Origin: a bacterium
Lineage (GTDB): Bacteria; Bacteroidota; Ignavibacteria; Kapaibacteriales; UBA7675
DNA: 64,000 bases
Assembly (NCBI GenBank): GCA_030430495.1
Contig: JAUIKM010000003.1
Span: 1 to 64,000 of the forward strand
Direction: 5' to 3'
The notes under the pieces: model-generated
What the model saw: the letters and a program-made list of their open reading frames with translations, nothing else
The model's database searches: none
Told to the model about the DNA's origin: nothing
Shown: positions 1 to 8,476 of the stretch, piece by piece
How positions within the stretch are numbered: the first letter of the stretch is position 1
How the letters are laid out: each line of letters begins with the position of its first letter
Position numbers and translations under genes: made by a program

Positions 1-369
1 GTCGACTCGCTGGGATACCTCTATGGCGGCACCAACAAAGGCGACATATACCGCACCAAAGAATCGATCTACACCGCGACGGGACTTAATACCTCCGAAT
101 CAATCGACTCTGGGTTTAACTTCTCACTGTCTCCAAACCCGACGACCGGAGACTTAACACTGGACTTCACACTTGAGACTCGGGGACTTGTGACTGCTGA
201 GTTGTTCGACATGCGCGGCACGCTGGTTAAACAAGTCTTCTCACGGCAGTACTCCGCCGGTTCTCACCGCGTGACTAACAAAATGGATTTTGTTGTGGCG
301 GGTGTGTATGTGCTGCGGTTAAGTGCGGGTGCGCGAGTTTTAAACAAAATGATTGCGATAGTTCGTTAG
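1..369 (+). CDS. C-terminal end of a secreted protein with a T9SS sorting domain (5' partial)
   Basis: The reading frame is open from the first base and stops with TAG at 367-369, so only the last 122 residues are seen. From about residue 43 it carries a type A T9SS sorting domain: the LSPNPTTGDL start, then ELFDMRGTLVKQVF, then a short strand containing GVYVLRLSAG and a basic/hydrophobic end. In known T9SS bacteria this domain sends the cargo through the outer membrane and is then cleaved. The function of the missing N-terminal part cannot be told; the stretch before the domain (SLGYLYGGTNKGDIYRT) looks like the end of a beta-propeller or repeat domain, which is only a guess. Confidence 0.8.
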   Translation, partial: VDSLGYLYGGTNKGDIYRTKESIYTATGLNTSESIDSGFNFSLSPNPTTGDLTLDFTLETRGLVTAELFDMRGTLVKQVFSRQYSAGSHRVTNKMDFVVAGVYVLRLSAGARVLNKMIAIVR

Positions 370-578
370 GCGTTTTGTCTAATCCCTTCAGCGACAAAAC
401 CATGATTGGCATCGGCGGCGGCGCGGCGGAAGACAATCCGCAACGGACTTGCCGCGACCGGCTTACTCAACGCTGCAAAACTGCCGAACTGACGCCAAAA
501 GCGCCGATTTCCGGCTGCATGACAAACAAAACGGGTTTTAAAAGGGGCTTTCCCCCCGCGCAACAAGTCTGGAAGTCT

Positions 579-1119
579 ATGCGACGCCCGGAGGAACTGA
601 CGGAACTGATTCAGTCGATGTCAAAGTCCGAAAAACGCTATTTCAAACTGTTTGCCGGCAGGCTTGCGCGCGTTAAATCGAGCAAGTATCTGGAATTGTT
701 CGACCTGATGGCCCGCGGCGATTCGGCGTAAAAAAACGGCAGGACGGAAACGGAGCTGACGCAAATTAGCGGCATCCGCAACCGGCCCTCCGCCGAACAC
801 TACCTCTACGACCTCGTCATAACAGCGCTGCGCGCCTGCCTCGCCGGCAAGTCCGTTCAGAAGCGCCTGCGCGAAGGTATAGACGACGCCGAGCTGCTGT
901 TTGCCCGCGGTCTGCCGGATCAGGCCGCCCGGATGTTTAAACAGCTCTGTTCCCCGGCCGAACAGCACGAGGATATTAGCGCCCCGCTGATAATCGTGCG
1001 CCGCCAACGCGAAATGATTTCGGCCCGCGCCGACGGAGCGGACCAGGATGCCGCAGGCGGCGCAGTCGCAGTTGCGCGAACTCTTCGATTCGCAGGAATT
1101 GCGGAGCTCACTGCAATGA
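579..1119 (+). pseudogene. decayed TPR-type cytoplasmic protein (in-frame stop, frameshift, truncated)
   Basis: From ATG 579 the frame reads MRRPEELTELIQSMSKSEKR, YFKLFAG and KYLELFDLM. This is the typical start of a roughly 500-residue Bacteroidota helical-repeat family of unknown function. A TAA at 729-731 interrupts the frame, yet the same frame goes on with family-like sequence (EHYLYDLVITALRACLAG, then ELLFARGLPDQAARMFKQL) to about 1020. Similarity then moves one frame forward (AQSQLRELFDSQELRSSL, stop TGA 1117-1119). The rest of the family length is absent. The family match is from memory; the stop and the frame change are read directly. A sequencing error could explain one lesion but hardly all three. 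Confidence 0.65.
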
Positions 1120-1575
1120 ATCGGAGCATTCTGCGACTCTGGATGGAGCAGTTGCCCGAAGCGGCCGGCCGCCGCGGCAGATAAACCGCAGGTTTTGCAC
1201 CGCAGTCGGGAGCAAACAACCGCATAACAATCAATCGATTTTCGGCAATTATTCTGGCAGAGCCGCATCGTTCGATTGTAAACAGAGCCGTAAGCGAGCA
1301 CGCAAGCGTCGGCAAATTTCCGCAGACTGCGGCGGCGCGCTCACGGTCGGTCCGGCAGCGGAACAACGCTATGGCGATAATTGGCAACGAGGCGGATCAA
1401 TCCCCGTTTTCAGCGCCAAATCGATTAATGCGCGCCGTTTCCGGCGAAAACGACACTCATTTCAGCACTTTTTTCATGCGAACTTTCGAACTATACGTCG
1501 ATTCAGTTTGTATCTTTGGTCGCTGAAAAGTAGCGTGATTCTAAAAATTTCAGACTTGTCATAAGACCTTTCTCA
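1120..1575. other. intergenic region, no gene seen
   Basis: This stretch of about 450 bases follows the decayed gene. I see no convincing reading frame, RNA gene or strong terminator. It may be the eroded 3' part of the pseudogene. The AT-rich end (about 1480-1575) probably holds the promoter of the next gene. Confidence 0.5.
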
Positions 1576-3681
1576 ATGCAAGAGTCCATGCAAACTACGC
1601 AGAGTACTTCCTTTATCCGTCCTCTGACGCTTGTTGCGGTCGTAATGATCTGGTCGTGCATTACGGCAAATGCGCAGAATAATGTGGGTATCGGCACTCA
1701 GTCGCCCGAAGCGTCGGCCTTACTTGAACTGCGGTCAACCAGCCAGGGTTTGCTGGTTCCGCGGATGACAACGACGGAACGCGACAACATCGCGGCGCCG
1801 GCCAACTGGCTGCTGATTTTCAACACAACTACGGAAGAATTCCAGTACTGGAACGGTACGATCTGGGTGGCGTTCAGCACGTCCGGCGGCGGTTCCGGCT
1901 GGTCGCTGACGGGTAATACCGGAACGTCCGCGCCGACAAATTTCCTCGGTACAATCGACGCTCAGCCGTTGCATCTGCGCGCCGGCAACAACGTCACGGC
2001 CGTATTTGAGACCAACGGCGCACTGCATCGAGGCACGGCGGGCAATGCCCGCGGCGGCAGCGCAGTGGACCTGCAGTACGGCGCAGCTGGAGCGGCGGTG
2101 GCCAGCGGCGGTTATGCCGTGATTGCCGGCGGCCAGGCCAACACCGGCTCGGGCAGTTATTCGGTGATCGGCGGCGGCCAATCGAATACGGCGAGCAACA
2201 GCTACGCCAACGTCCTGGGCGGACAGTCCAACACCGCCTCGGGTCAGTTTTCCGCGGTGAGCGGCGGCCAGAGCAACCAGGCGTCGAACGCCTACAGCTT
2301 TGTAGGTGCGGGACAGTCGAACACCGCCAGCGGCTCCAATGCCGGCGTCGGCGTTGGATTGTCCAACACGGCCGGCGGCTCCTACAGCTTTATCGGCGGC
2401 GGACAGTCAAACCAGGCGAGCGGCAGCAACTCCGGCGTAAGCGTCGGCCAGAGCAATAATGTCTCGGGCGACTATTCACATATCGGCGGCGGTCTGTCGA
2501 ACGCGGTGACGGGCAACTACAGCAGCATCGGCAACGGCCAGAGCAACACCATTTCCGGCGCGCATTCGGTCATTCCCGGCGGACGCAACCTGACGCTGGG
2601 AGCGACGAGCTTCGGCTACAACGCTTCTCCCGCGGCTCTCGACCTCTCGGCGCAGAGTTCGATCGCCTACTTCGGCGACGTGGACATCTGGCTGGGCAAC
2701 AATCAGTCGACGGCGCGGGCGCTGCGTTTTTACGAGCCGACCGGCGCGCCGGCAACGGCGCAATACTCGTCCTTCCGCGCCCAGGCGCAGAACAGCACAA
2801 TAGACTATATCCTGCCCGCCGATCCCCCGGCGGACATTAATGAAGTGCTCGGCGTCAACAGCACGAGCGGCAATATTACACTGGAGTGGAAACCGGGCGC
2901 CGGCAGCGGCTGGAACCTGGACGGCAACACCATCATCAACGGCGAATTCCTCGGCACGCTCAACGCCGAGGATCTGGTTTTTCAGGCCAATTCAACGGAG
3001 TACGCGCGGATCACAACGACGGGCTCGGTCGGCATCGGCACAAGTTCGCCGCACACATCGGCCCTGATTGAACTGAGCTCAACCGACCGCGGTTTTCTGA
3101 TGCCGCGCATGCTGGAAGCCGAGCGCGAAGCGATCCCCAACCCGGCCGAAGGTCTGATGGTCTACACAACCGACGGCGGCTTCCCCGGCATCTACTACTT
3201 CGACGGCGTCGAGTGGGTGCGCGTCGTGGTTCCCAACTCGCTTGGCGGTGTGTTGGTGAAAAACAAAACGAGCAGCGAGTCGCTGAACAACAGCACGACA
3301 CTGCAGAATGACGACCACCTTTTTGTGGATATTCCCGCCGGTCAGACCTGGATCATCGACGGTTTTCTGCGCGTCGTCACAACTTCAAACCAGCCCGACT
3401 TCAAGTTTGCATTTACCGTGCCGACCGGCGCGACGATGACGGCCGGATATCACGTCAACGAAAACGCGACCAACATTCTGGCCGGCGCTCTGACGACCTC
3501 CGGACAGTCGGTAACGGTCAACCTGACTTCGAATGAATCGAGCATCCTGATCTATAAAATCATGATCGTCAACGGGGCCAACGCCGGTACTTTCCGGATT
3601 CAGTGGGCGCAGAACACGTCCAACGGTACGGATGTCACGGTGCTTTCCGGGTCCTTCTTTATCGCTTCGAGGGTGTTCTGA
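1576..3681 (+). CDS. secreted repeat protein with YadA-head-like repeats
   Basis: 701 residues. A signal peptide (basic start, LTLVAVVMIWSCITANAQ) is followed at about residues 37-97 by a module NVGIGTQSPEASALLEL...GLLVPRM...FQYWNGTIWV, a form common at the start of Bacteroidota tail-fibre-like surface proteins. Residues about 175-335 are roughly ten 15-residue units of the form GGQSNTASGSYSFIG, resembling the beta-roll head of YadA-type adhesins. A second GIGT...SALIEL...YYFDGVEWV module starts near residue 485, followed by a beta-rich C-terminal part. There is no classical YadA anchor and no T9SS sorting domain, so surface attachment is unexplained. ATG 1588 is an alternative start. The stop overlaps the next start by one base (TGATG), so the two genes are very probably co-translated. 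The adhesin or fibre role is inferred from the repeats. Confidence 0.8.
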   Translation: MQESMQTTQSTSFIRPLTLVAVVMIWSCITANAQNNVGIGTQSPEASALLELRSTSQGLLVPRMTTTERDNIAAPANWLLIFNTTTEEFQYWNGTIWVAFSTSGGGSGWSLTGNTGTSAPTNFLGTIDAQPLHLRAGNNVTAVFETNGALHRGTAGNARGGSAVDLQYGAAGAAVASGGYAVIAGGQANTGSGSYSVIGGGQSNTASNSYANVLGGQSNTASGQFSAVSGGQSNQASNAYSFVGAGQSNTASGSNAGVGVGLSNTAGGSYSFIGGGQSNQASGSNSGVSVGQSNNVSGDYSHIGGGLSNAVTGNYSSIGNGQSNTISGAHSVIPGGRNLTLGATSFGYNASPAALDLSAQSSIAYFGDVDIWLGNNQSTARALRFYEPTGAPATAQYSSFRAQAQNSTIDYILPADPPADINEVLGVNSTSGNITLEWKPGAGSGWNLDGNTIINGEFLGTLNAEDLVFQANSTEYARITTTGSVGIGTSSPHTSALIELSSTDRGFLMPRMLEAEREAIPNPAEGLMVYTTDGGFPGIYYFDGVEWVRVVVPNSLGGVLVKNKTSSESLNNSTTLQNDDHLFVDIPAGQTWIIDGFLRVVTTSNQPDFKFAFTVPTGATMTAGYHVNENATNILAGALTTSGQSVTVNLTSNESSILIYKIMIVNGANAGTFRIQWAQNTSNGTDVTVLSGSFFIASRVF

Positions 3682-4085
3682 TGTCTTTCGGGCGCGCCTT
3701 GTCACGTCGTATCATTTTGCTGAGCATCGCGGCGCTGGCTGTCGGCGCCCTGATGTTGCCCGCACAGACCACGCTGTTCAACAACGGTGCGGTGATCGGC
3801 ATCGGCAGCGGCGCACAGATAGGCGTGATCGGAACCATGGTCACGCAGGACTCCGATATCGACATCGTCACCTCCGCCAGCCTGCGCGTTGAGGGCGATC
3901 TGACGGTTTCCAGCAACACACTCACGGCTCTGGGCAGCGCCGAACTGATCGTCACCGGCAACCTCGTCATTCTTGCGCCGGGCACCGTAATCCGCATGAC
4001 CAACGGCACGATCAACGTCAGCCAGAACATTCTCAACAACGGCACGCTGGACAACCGCGGCACCGTCAACGTCGGCAAACCCTGA
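3681..4085 (+). CDS. small secreted beta-helix-like protein
   Basis: 134 residues, starting inside the stop codon of the upstream repeat protein. Residues 1-29 form a signal peptide (IILLSIAALAVGALMLPAQ). The mature part is a run of short hydrophobic strands separated by N/G/T turns (for example SLRVEGDLTVSSNTLTALGS, then LIVTGNLVILAPGTVIRM), a pattern typical of beta-helix folds such as those in haemagglutinin-like proteins. No family is recognised with certainty. The tight coupling suggests it works with the upstream repeat protein as a partner or cap at the cell surface; this is inference. Confidence 0.7.
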   Translation: MSFGRALSRRIILLSIAALAVGALMLPAQTTLFNNGAVIGIGSGAQIGVIGTMVTQDSDIDIVTSASLRVEGDLTVSSNTLTALGSAELIVTGNLVILAPGTVIRMTNGTINVSQNILNNGTLDNRGTVNVGKP

Positions 4086-4611
4086 GCAGTTTGCCCGCCA
4101 AGACGCCGCCTGCAAAAGTACCGACTAAAAAACAGCTCCGGCTTCACAATCCGCACAAGTATTTTTGGCGGCATTACTTTTTCGTCAATTAATACTTAAG
4201 TTCATCAGGCGCCGGCCGGCCGCAGGCAGCTCCGATCATCGAATGTGAACCGGGGACAAACTCAATACCCGGCCGGCTGTCGGACATGTGGCCTACGCCG
4301 AACGCGATTGCTCGAAACTGAAAGACTCCGCGCCGGGCAAAGCCTGGAGCTACAGATCGCTCGTAACATTATCCCGCACCGACCGAATTAACTCGCCGTT
4401 CTATTTGGCTTTCACTGTTGGAGCGCGCGGAAGGCGGAAAAAGGTTTGTCTGGTAATCCGGCAACGGCCAGGCTCGGATTTTATAGCGCCGCAGTTGATT
4501 TTCTGATGGGAAAACGATAATCTTGACGCTGGTTTTACATCAGCTGCGCGTATTTCGGGACGCCATCCCACTCAACCATTTCCTGTACGCTATTTTTATC
4601 TGGAGGATCTC
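4086..4611. other. intergenic region, no gene seen
   Basis: About 525 bases between a small surface protein and the lipoprotein gene. No gene, RNA or clear repeat is visible. The AT-rich stretch around 4540-4600 probably contains the promoter of the next gene, which has a clear GGAGG ribosome-binding site seven bases before ATG 4612. Confidence 0.5.
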
Positions 4612-5061
4612 ATGCCGCTGAAGCACACACCCAAGGGCCTGTGGCTGGTGATTGTATGCTGCGTCTGCCTTGGGGCGGGCATGCAATCGTGTTACACCTA
4701 CCGCACGCACGCCCCCGGCTATCCGGGAGTAACCGACGAATACAAGGAAAACTCCGTCGTTGTCTGGAATTTCTTCTGGGGTTTTGTTGCGGAACAACCC
4801 GAGGTCGACAACTGCAACGGCCAGGCGCTGGCCGAGGTTACCGTCCGGAGCAATTTTGCCTTTGACCTGCTCAGCGTCGTCACGCTCGGCATCGTCGCCC
4901 CCAAAACCGTGGAATGGCGCTGCGCCAGAGCCACGCCCGACGAAGGCGAAATCGACCTTGGCCTCCTGCCGACTTCACCGCCGGCCGGCAACGCCTCGAA
5001 CAATGACAAACAAGAAATTCACCAAAAAGAACCGCAAAACGGAGAAGACAACGATGAGTGA
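4612..5061 (+). CDS. Bor-like lipoprotein
   Basis: 149 residues with a good Shine-Dalgarno site (GGAGG, 7 bases before ATG). The N-terminus is a lipoprotein signal ending GMQSCYTY, so Cys27 is the likely lipidated residue. The body VVVWNFFWGFVAEQPEVDNC, then LAEVTVRSNFAFDLLSVVTL and GIVAPKTVEWRC follows the pattern of the lambda Bor family (a glycine-rich hydrophobic membrane-close segment and a TLGI motif). The last 40 residues are polar and acidic. Bor of lambda is an outer-membrane lipoprotein tied to serum resistance; the role here is unknown. The next gene starts eight bases before this stop, so the two are in one operon. Confidence 0.75.
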   Translation: MPLKHTPKGLWLVIVCCVCLGAGMQSCYTYRTHAPGYPGVTDEYKENSVVVWNFFWGFVAEQPEVDNCNGQALAEVTVRSNFAFDLLSVVTLGIVAPKTVEWRCARATPDEGEIDLGLLPTSPPAGNASNNDKQEIHQKEPQNGEDNDE

Positions 5062-6583
5062 TCACTCCCCTACCTTCATCGACGCCAAACGCAAACGCTG
5101 GACGAACTGGCATGAAAACTTCAGCAATTCAATTGACCAACTGCTGGACATCTGGAATTGCGAGCCGGAGCATTCAACGATAGCCAATTACAACGGCACC
5201 AGCCGCGGCATACAGGCGCTGGCGGGACGCGCCATTGCGGAGAATAAAACACTGCGCGCCCTCGGCGGCGGTTGGTCGCTTTCGCCCATTGCCACGGCGA
5301 GCGGCATCCTGTTAAACACGCGGCCGCTCAACTACCGCTTCAAGTTAAAACACGACCACATGCACGCGTCGTTCAAGGGCAAGGTGGACGACCTGGCGTT
5401 TGTACAGTGCGGCATGTCGGTGGCGGATATTAACAAATACCTGCGCGGGCGCGGCAAATCGCTGCGCAGCTGCGGCGCCAGCAACGGCCAAACGATTGTC
5501 GGCGCGCTCTCCACAGGTACGCATGGCTCGGCGCTGGACGAGGGCGCCATCAACGATCAGGTCGTGGCCATGCACATTATCACCGGCCCGGACAGTTCGG
5601 TCTGGCTGGAACGCGCTTCACGCCCGGTGACGAAGGACAGCCTTGCGGCGGCTCTGGGCGCCGAACTTAAACGCGACGACGATTTGTTTAACGCGGCGGT
5701 GGTTTCATTCGGCAATTTCGGCATTATCCACAGCGTGGTGCTGGAGGAGACCGACCTGTTTTATCTACAGGCCTACCGCGTTAAACGCCCGCTGGACGAA
5801 GGAATGTGGAAGGCCATCGACCAGCTCGACTTCAGCAACATCAACCTGCCGAAAGGTCCTGGACGCCGCCCCTTCTACTTCCAGACGGTGATCAATCCCT
5901 TCGATACGGACGGCGGCGTGTTTACAACGGTGATGTACAAGGACGATTTAAAAGATCCGTCCTGCGCACCGCTGGAAAGCGGCGGTAAAATTGTGGAAGG
6001 CGACGGCGCGGCCGAGATAATCAGCGTCATCACGGACATGGTTTCCGAGGTGACGTCGGACGTCACCAGGCTGCTGGTTAACTCGTTCTATCCCGAGTAC
6101 CAGGGCCGTTGCGGCACATTGAGCGAAGTGTTTACGGACACAACCACGCGCGGCCGGGTGTTGAGCGCCGCGATGGGCGTTCCGCTGGGCCAGGCGCGCA
6201 AAGCGGTGGAAATCTGTTTAAGGGAAGTTAAACGCTTTGAGGCTCCGGTGGTGCTGGCAACGCGTTATGCGCGGCAGACCCAGGCGACGCTGGGGTTCAC
6301 GAAATTCGGCCCGCAGACCTGTATTCTGGAGGTCGACGGTCCGCAGTCGCGCCGCGTTAAATCGCTGTACAACCGCATCTGGAAAGCGCTGGACAAGGCG
6401 GGAATCGACTACACCTTCCACTGGGGTAAAATCAACAACTTAAACGCAACCAATGTCCGTCGTCACTACGGCGAGGAAAACGTCAAAGCCTGGATCAAGG
6501 CACGGCGCGAGATTCTGCCGACCCGTGAGCAGCGCGCCATCTTTTCCAATGGTTTTATTGACGAACTTAACATGTCCGATTAA
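5054..6583 (+). CDS. FAD-linked oxidase of the sugar-1,4-lactone oxidase type
   Basis: 509 residues from ATG 5054, overlapping the lipoprotein stop by eight bases. The N-terminal FAD (PCMH-type) domain shows LRALGGGWSLSPIA (residues 68-80) and ALSTGTHGSALDEGA (about 155-170). The C-terminal ALO-type substrate domain ends with YTFHWGKINN near residue 455. Relatives (L-gulonolactone oxidase, arabinonolactone oxidase, alditol oxidase) oxidise aldonolactones or polyols, often with O2. In many of them the GGGHS histidine carries covalent FAD; here it is Trp74, so the flavin is probably not covalently bound, as in plant galactonolactone dehydrogenase. There is no signal peptide, so it is cytoplasmic. 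Substrate unknown. Confidence 0.85.
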   Translation: MSDHSPTFIDAKRKRWTNWHENFSNSIDQLLDIWNCEPEHSTIANYNGTSRGIQALAGRAIAENKTLRALGGGWSLSPIATASGILLNTRPLNYRFKLKHDHMHASFKGKVDDLAFVQCGMSVADINKYLRGRGKSLRSCGASNGQTIVGALSTGTHGSALDEGAINDQVVAMHIITGPDSSVWLERASRPVTKDSLAAALGAELKRDDDLFNAAVVSFGNFGIIHSVVLEETDLFYLQAYRVKRPLDEGMWKAIDQLDFSNINLPKGPGRRPFYFQTVINPFDTDGGVFTTVMYKDDLKDPSCAPLESGGKIVEGDGAAEIISVITDMVSEVTSDVTRLLVNSFYPEYQGRCGTLSEVFTDTTTRGRVLSAAMGVPLGQARKAVEICLREVKRFEAPVVLATRYARQTQATLGFTKFGPQTCILEVDGPQSRRVKSLYNRIWKALDKAGIDYTFHWGKINNLNATNVRRHYGEENVKAWIKARREILPTREQRAIFSNGFIDELNMSD

Positions 6584-6598
6584 CACGGCTTTGCACCC

Positions 6599-8476
6599 AT
6601 GACGATGCGACTTCCCTTTTATCTGATCGCTTGCCTTGCGGCAGCTCTTTTGATTTTTTGTTCGTCAGCGAGTGCGCAGCCGCGGAACGACAACGCGCCG
6701 CTCGGCATTAACCTGAGTTCGGCCGTGCCCTGGGAGACGGACTGGATGTTCGTCAACATTGCGCATCACTCGCTCGGCTGGTTTCCGGCCGGGCAAAATC
6801 CGCAGTGGGGACAGTGGTACGACCGCGATGAGCTGACAGATTTGTACTATCTGCCGGCGGGCGCGGACGGCATTCTGTGTATCATCTGGGACGCGCCGGC
6901 GGCCATCAGCGGCGAGTTCGTTTTGAACTGGGACGGCGACGCCGAACTGCGCGTACTTTCGTATCTGTCGAATCCAACGACGGTCGGCAGCGCCGCCGGG
7001 CACATGGAAGTGCGTCTGGAGGACGATCGATTTTTCTTTGTGGAAGTGTTAAACAACAGCGACGACAATCCACTGCGCAATTTCGACTGCCGCAGGAAAG
7101 AACACACATCGCTCGACCAGACTTTCACGCCTGAGTTTCTCGACTTTGTGCGCAATTTTAAAGTTGTGCGGTTCATGGACTGGATGCAGACCAACAACAG
7201 CGCGGTTGAATCCTGGGACGACTACACGCCGGACGGCGCGCTATTACAGAACCGCGTATCGTTTGAGTACATGTTTGAACTGGTGAACGAGATTCAGGCG
7301 GATCCCTGGTTCTGCGTGCCGCTCATGGCGGACGACGCCTTTGTGCAAACAATGGCGGAGCGAATAATCGGCGGCGTCGATCCCTGGTTAACAGTTCGGG
7401 TTGAACTGTCCAACGAAGTCTGGAACGGCATTTTTGCGCAGCACCAGCAGGCGGCACAGCGCGCGCGGGAGCTGGAACTGGCGAGCAGCGGCAACGACTG
7501 GGAGGACGCGCCGGCGTATTACGGCTATCGCAGCGCGCAGATTCACAACATCGTGGAGGAGACCTTTGCGCCGGCGGATGCGCCGCACGCTCTCTGCCCG
7601 CTGATCGCCTGGCAGGCGGTGAACACCTTTTTTGTCGAGCGCGATGTCATGCCGCAGTACCGGGCCGCGCGCAATGACGGCGCAGCGCCGCATTCGATGG
7701 CCATCGCGCCTTATCTGGGCGGATCGCTGGGTTCGCCAGACCGGCAGGAGACGGTCGCGGCCTGGACGCTCGACCAGCTCTTCGACCAGCTGTTTAACGG
7801 CACTGTCTACCCGGACGACGGCAATGTCGCGTCGACGATGGCCTTTGTGAGCGACTACAAAAGCCGGCTGAGTGAGTGGGGCGTCAGCGATCTGATCTGC
7901 TACGAGGCCGGTCAGCACCTGGTGGGCCACGGCGGCGCGGAGAACAATGTTGAATTAACAAATCTGTTTATCGCCGCCAACCGCGATGCGCGCATGCGTG
8001 AAGTGTACACGCGTTACCTGGACGGCTGGCGCGCCGCGGGCGGCAGCCTGATGACCATGTTCGCGTCACATGGCCGGCCGAGCAAATGGGGCAGCTGGGG
8101 CATGCGCGAGATTCTGTCGCAGGCACCCGCTGAAAGCCCCAAATACCTGGCCTGCCTGGACTTCATACAGAGCAACCCGGCACTCTGGTCCGCCTGCGAA
8201 TTCAGCTGGGGCGACGTCTCCACGGCCGTGGACGCCGACATGGCGTCGCCGAGCGCGGACTTGCATGTGCGGCACAAAGGCGAATTGTTAACAATCAGCC
8301 TGCCCTCCGCGGGACGCGTCCAGATTGTCGACCTGATGGGGCGGCAGTTGTTTAACACCGCGGCAAACGAGGGCGAACTAGCCGTCTCTCTGCGCGCCAT
8401 GCCGACGGGCATGTTGTTTGTGGTTTACAGTAGTGGAACGGACTTGCAGACGCGGCGACTGATTCACAGGCATTGA
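6599..8476 (+). CDS. secreted glycosidase-like protein with T9SS sorting domain
   Basis: 625 residues, 15 bases after the oxidase. Residues 1-26 are a signal peptide (LIACLAAALLIFCSSASAQ). The mature protein begins GINLSSAVPWETDWMFVNI, as in a poorly characterised group of secreted proteins often annotated as cellulose-binding or glycosyl hydrolase-like. VELSNEVWNG near residues 268-277 resembles the Asn-Glu acid/base motif of clan A glycosidases (Glu273). The end (VQIVDLMGRQLFN, then AMPTGMLFVVYSSG) is a T9SS-type sorting domain. So it is probably exported to the cell surface and acts on a polysaccharide. Enzyme activity is an inference; the export signals are seen. Confidence 0.75.
   Translation: MTMRLPFYLIACLAAALLIFCSSASAQPRNDNAPLGINLSSAVPWETDWMFVNIAHHSLGWFPAGQNPQWGQWYDRDELTDLYYLPAGADGILCIIWDAPAAISGEFVLNWDGDAELRVLSYLSNPTTVGSAAGHMEVRLEDDRFFFVEVLNNSDDNPLRNFDCRRKEHTSLDQTFTPEFLDFVRNFKVVRFMDWMQTNNSAVESWDDYTPDGALLQNRVSFEYMFELVNEIQADPWFCVPLMADDAFVQTMAERIIGGVDPWLTVRVELSNEVWNGIFAQHQQAAQRARELELASSGNDWEDAPAYYGYRSAQIHNIVEETFAPADAPHALCPLIAWQAVNTFFVERDVMPQYRAARNDGAAPHSMAIAPYLGGSLGSPDRQETVAAWTLDQLFDQLFNGTVYPDDGNVASTMAFVSDYKSRLSEWGVSDLICYEAGQHLVGHGGAENNVELTNLFIAANRDARMREVYTRYLDGWRAAGGSLMTMFASHGRPSKWGSWGMREILSQAPAESPKYLACLDFIQSNPALWSACEFSWGDVSTAVDADMASPSADLHVRHKGELLTISLPSAGRVQIVDLMGRQLFNTAANEGELAVSLRAMPTGMLFVVYSSGTDLQTRRLIHRH

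Noticed and set aside
621-1301. 226-codon minus-strand frame opposite the decayed TPR-type gene
   Set aside because: It is a mirror of the plus-strand coding sequence, with Cys/Arg-rich content and no family resemblance.
4288-4506. 72-codon frame before the Bor-like lipoprotein
   Set aside because: No ribosome-binding site, no family, and no coupling with neighbours.
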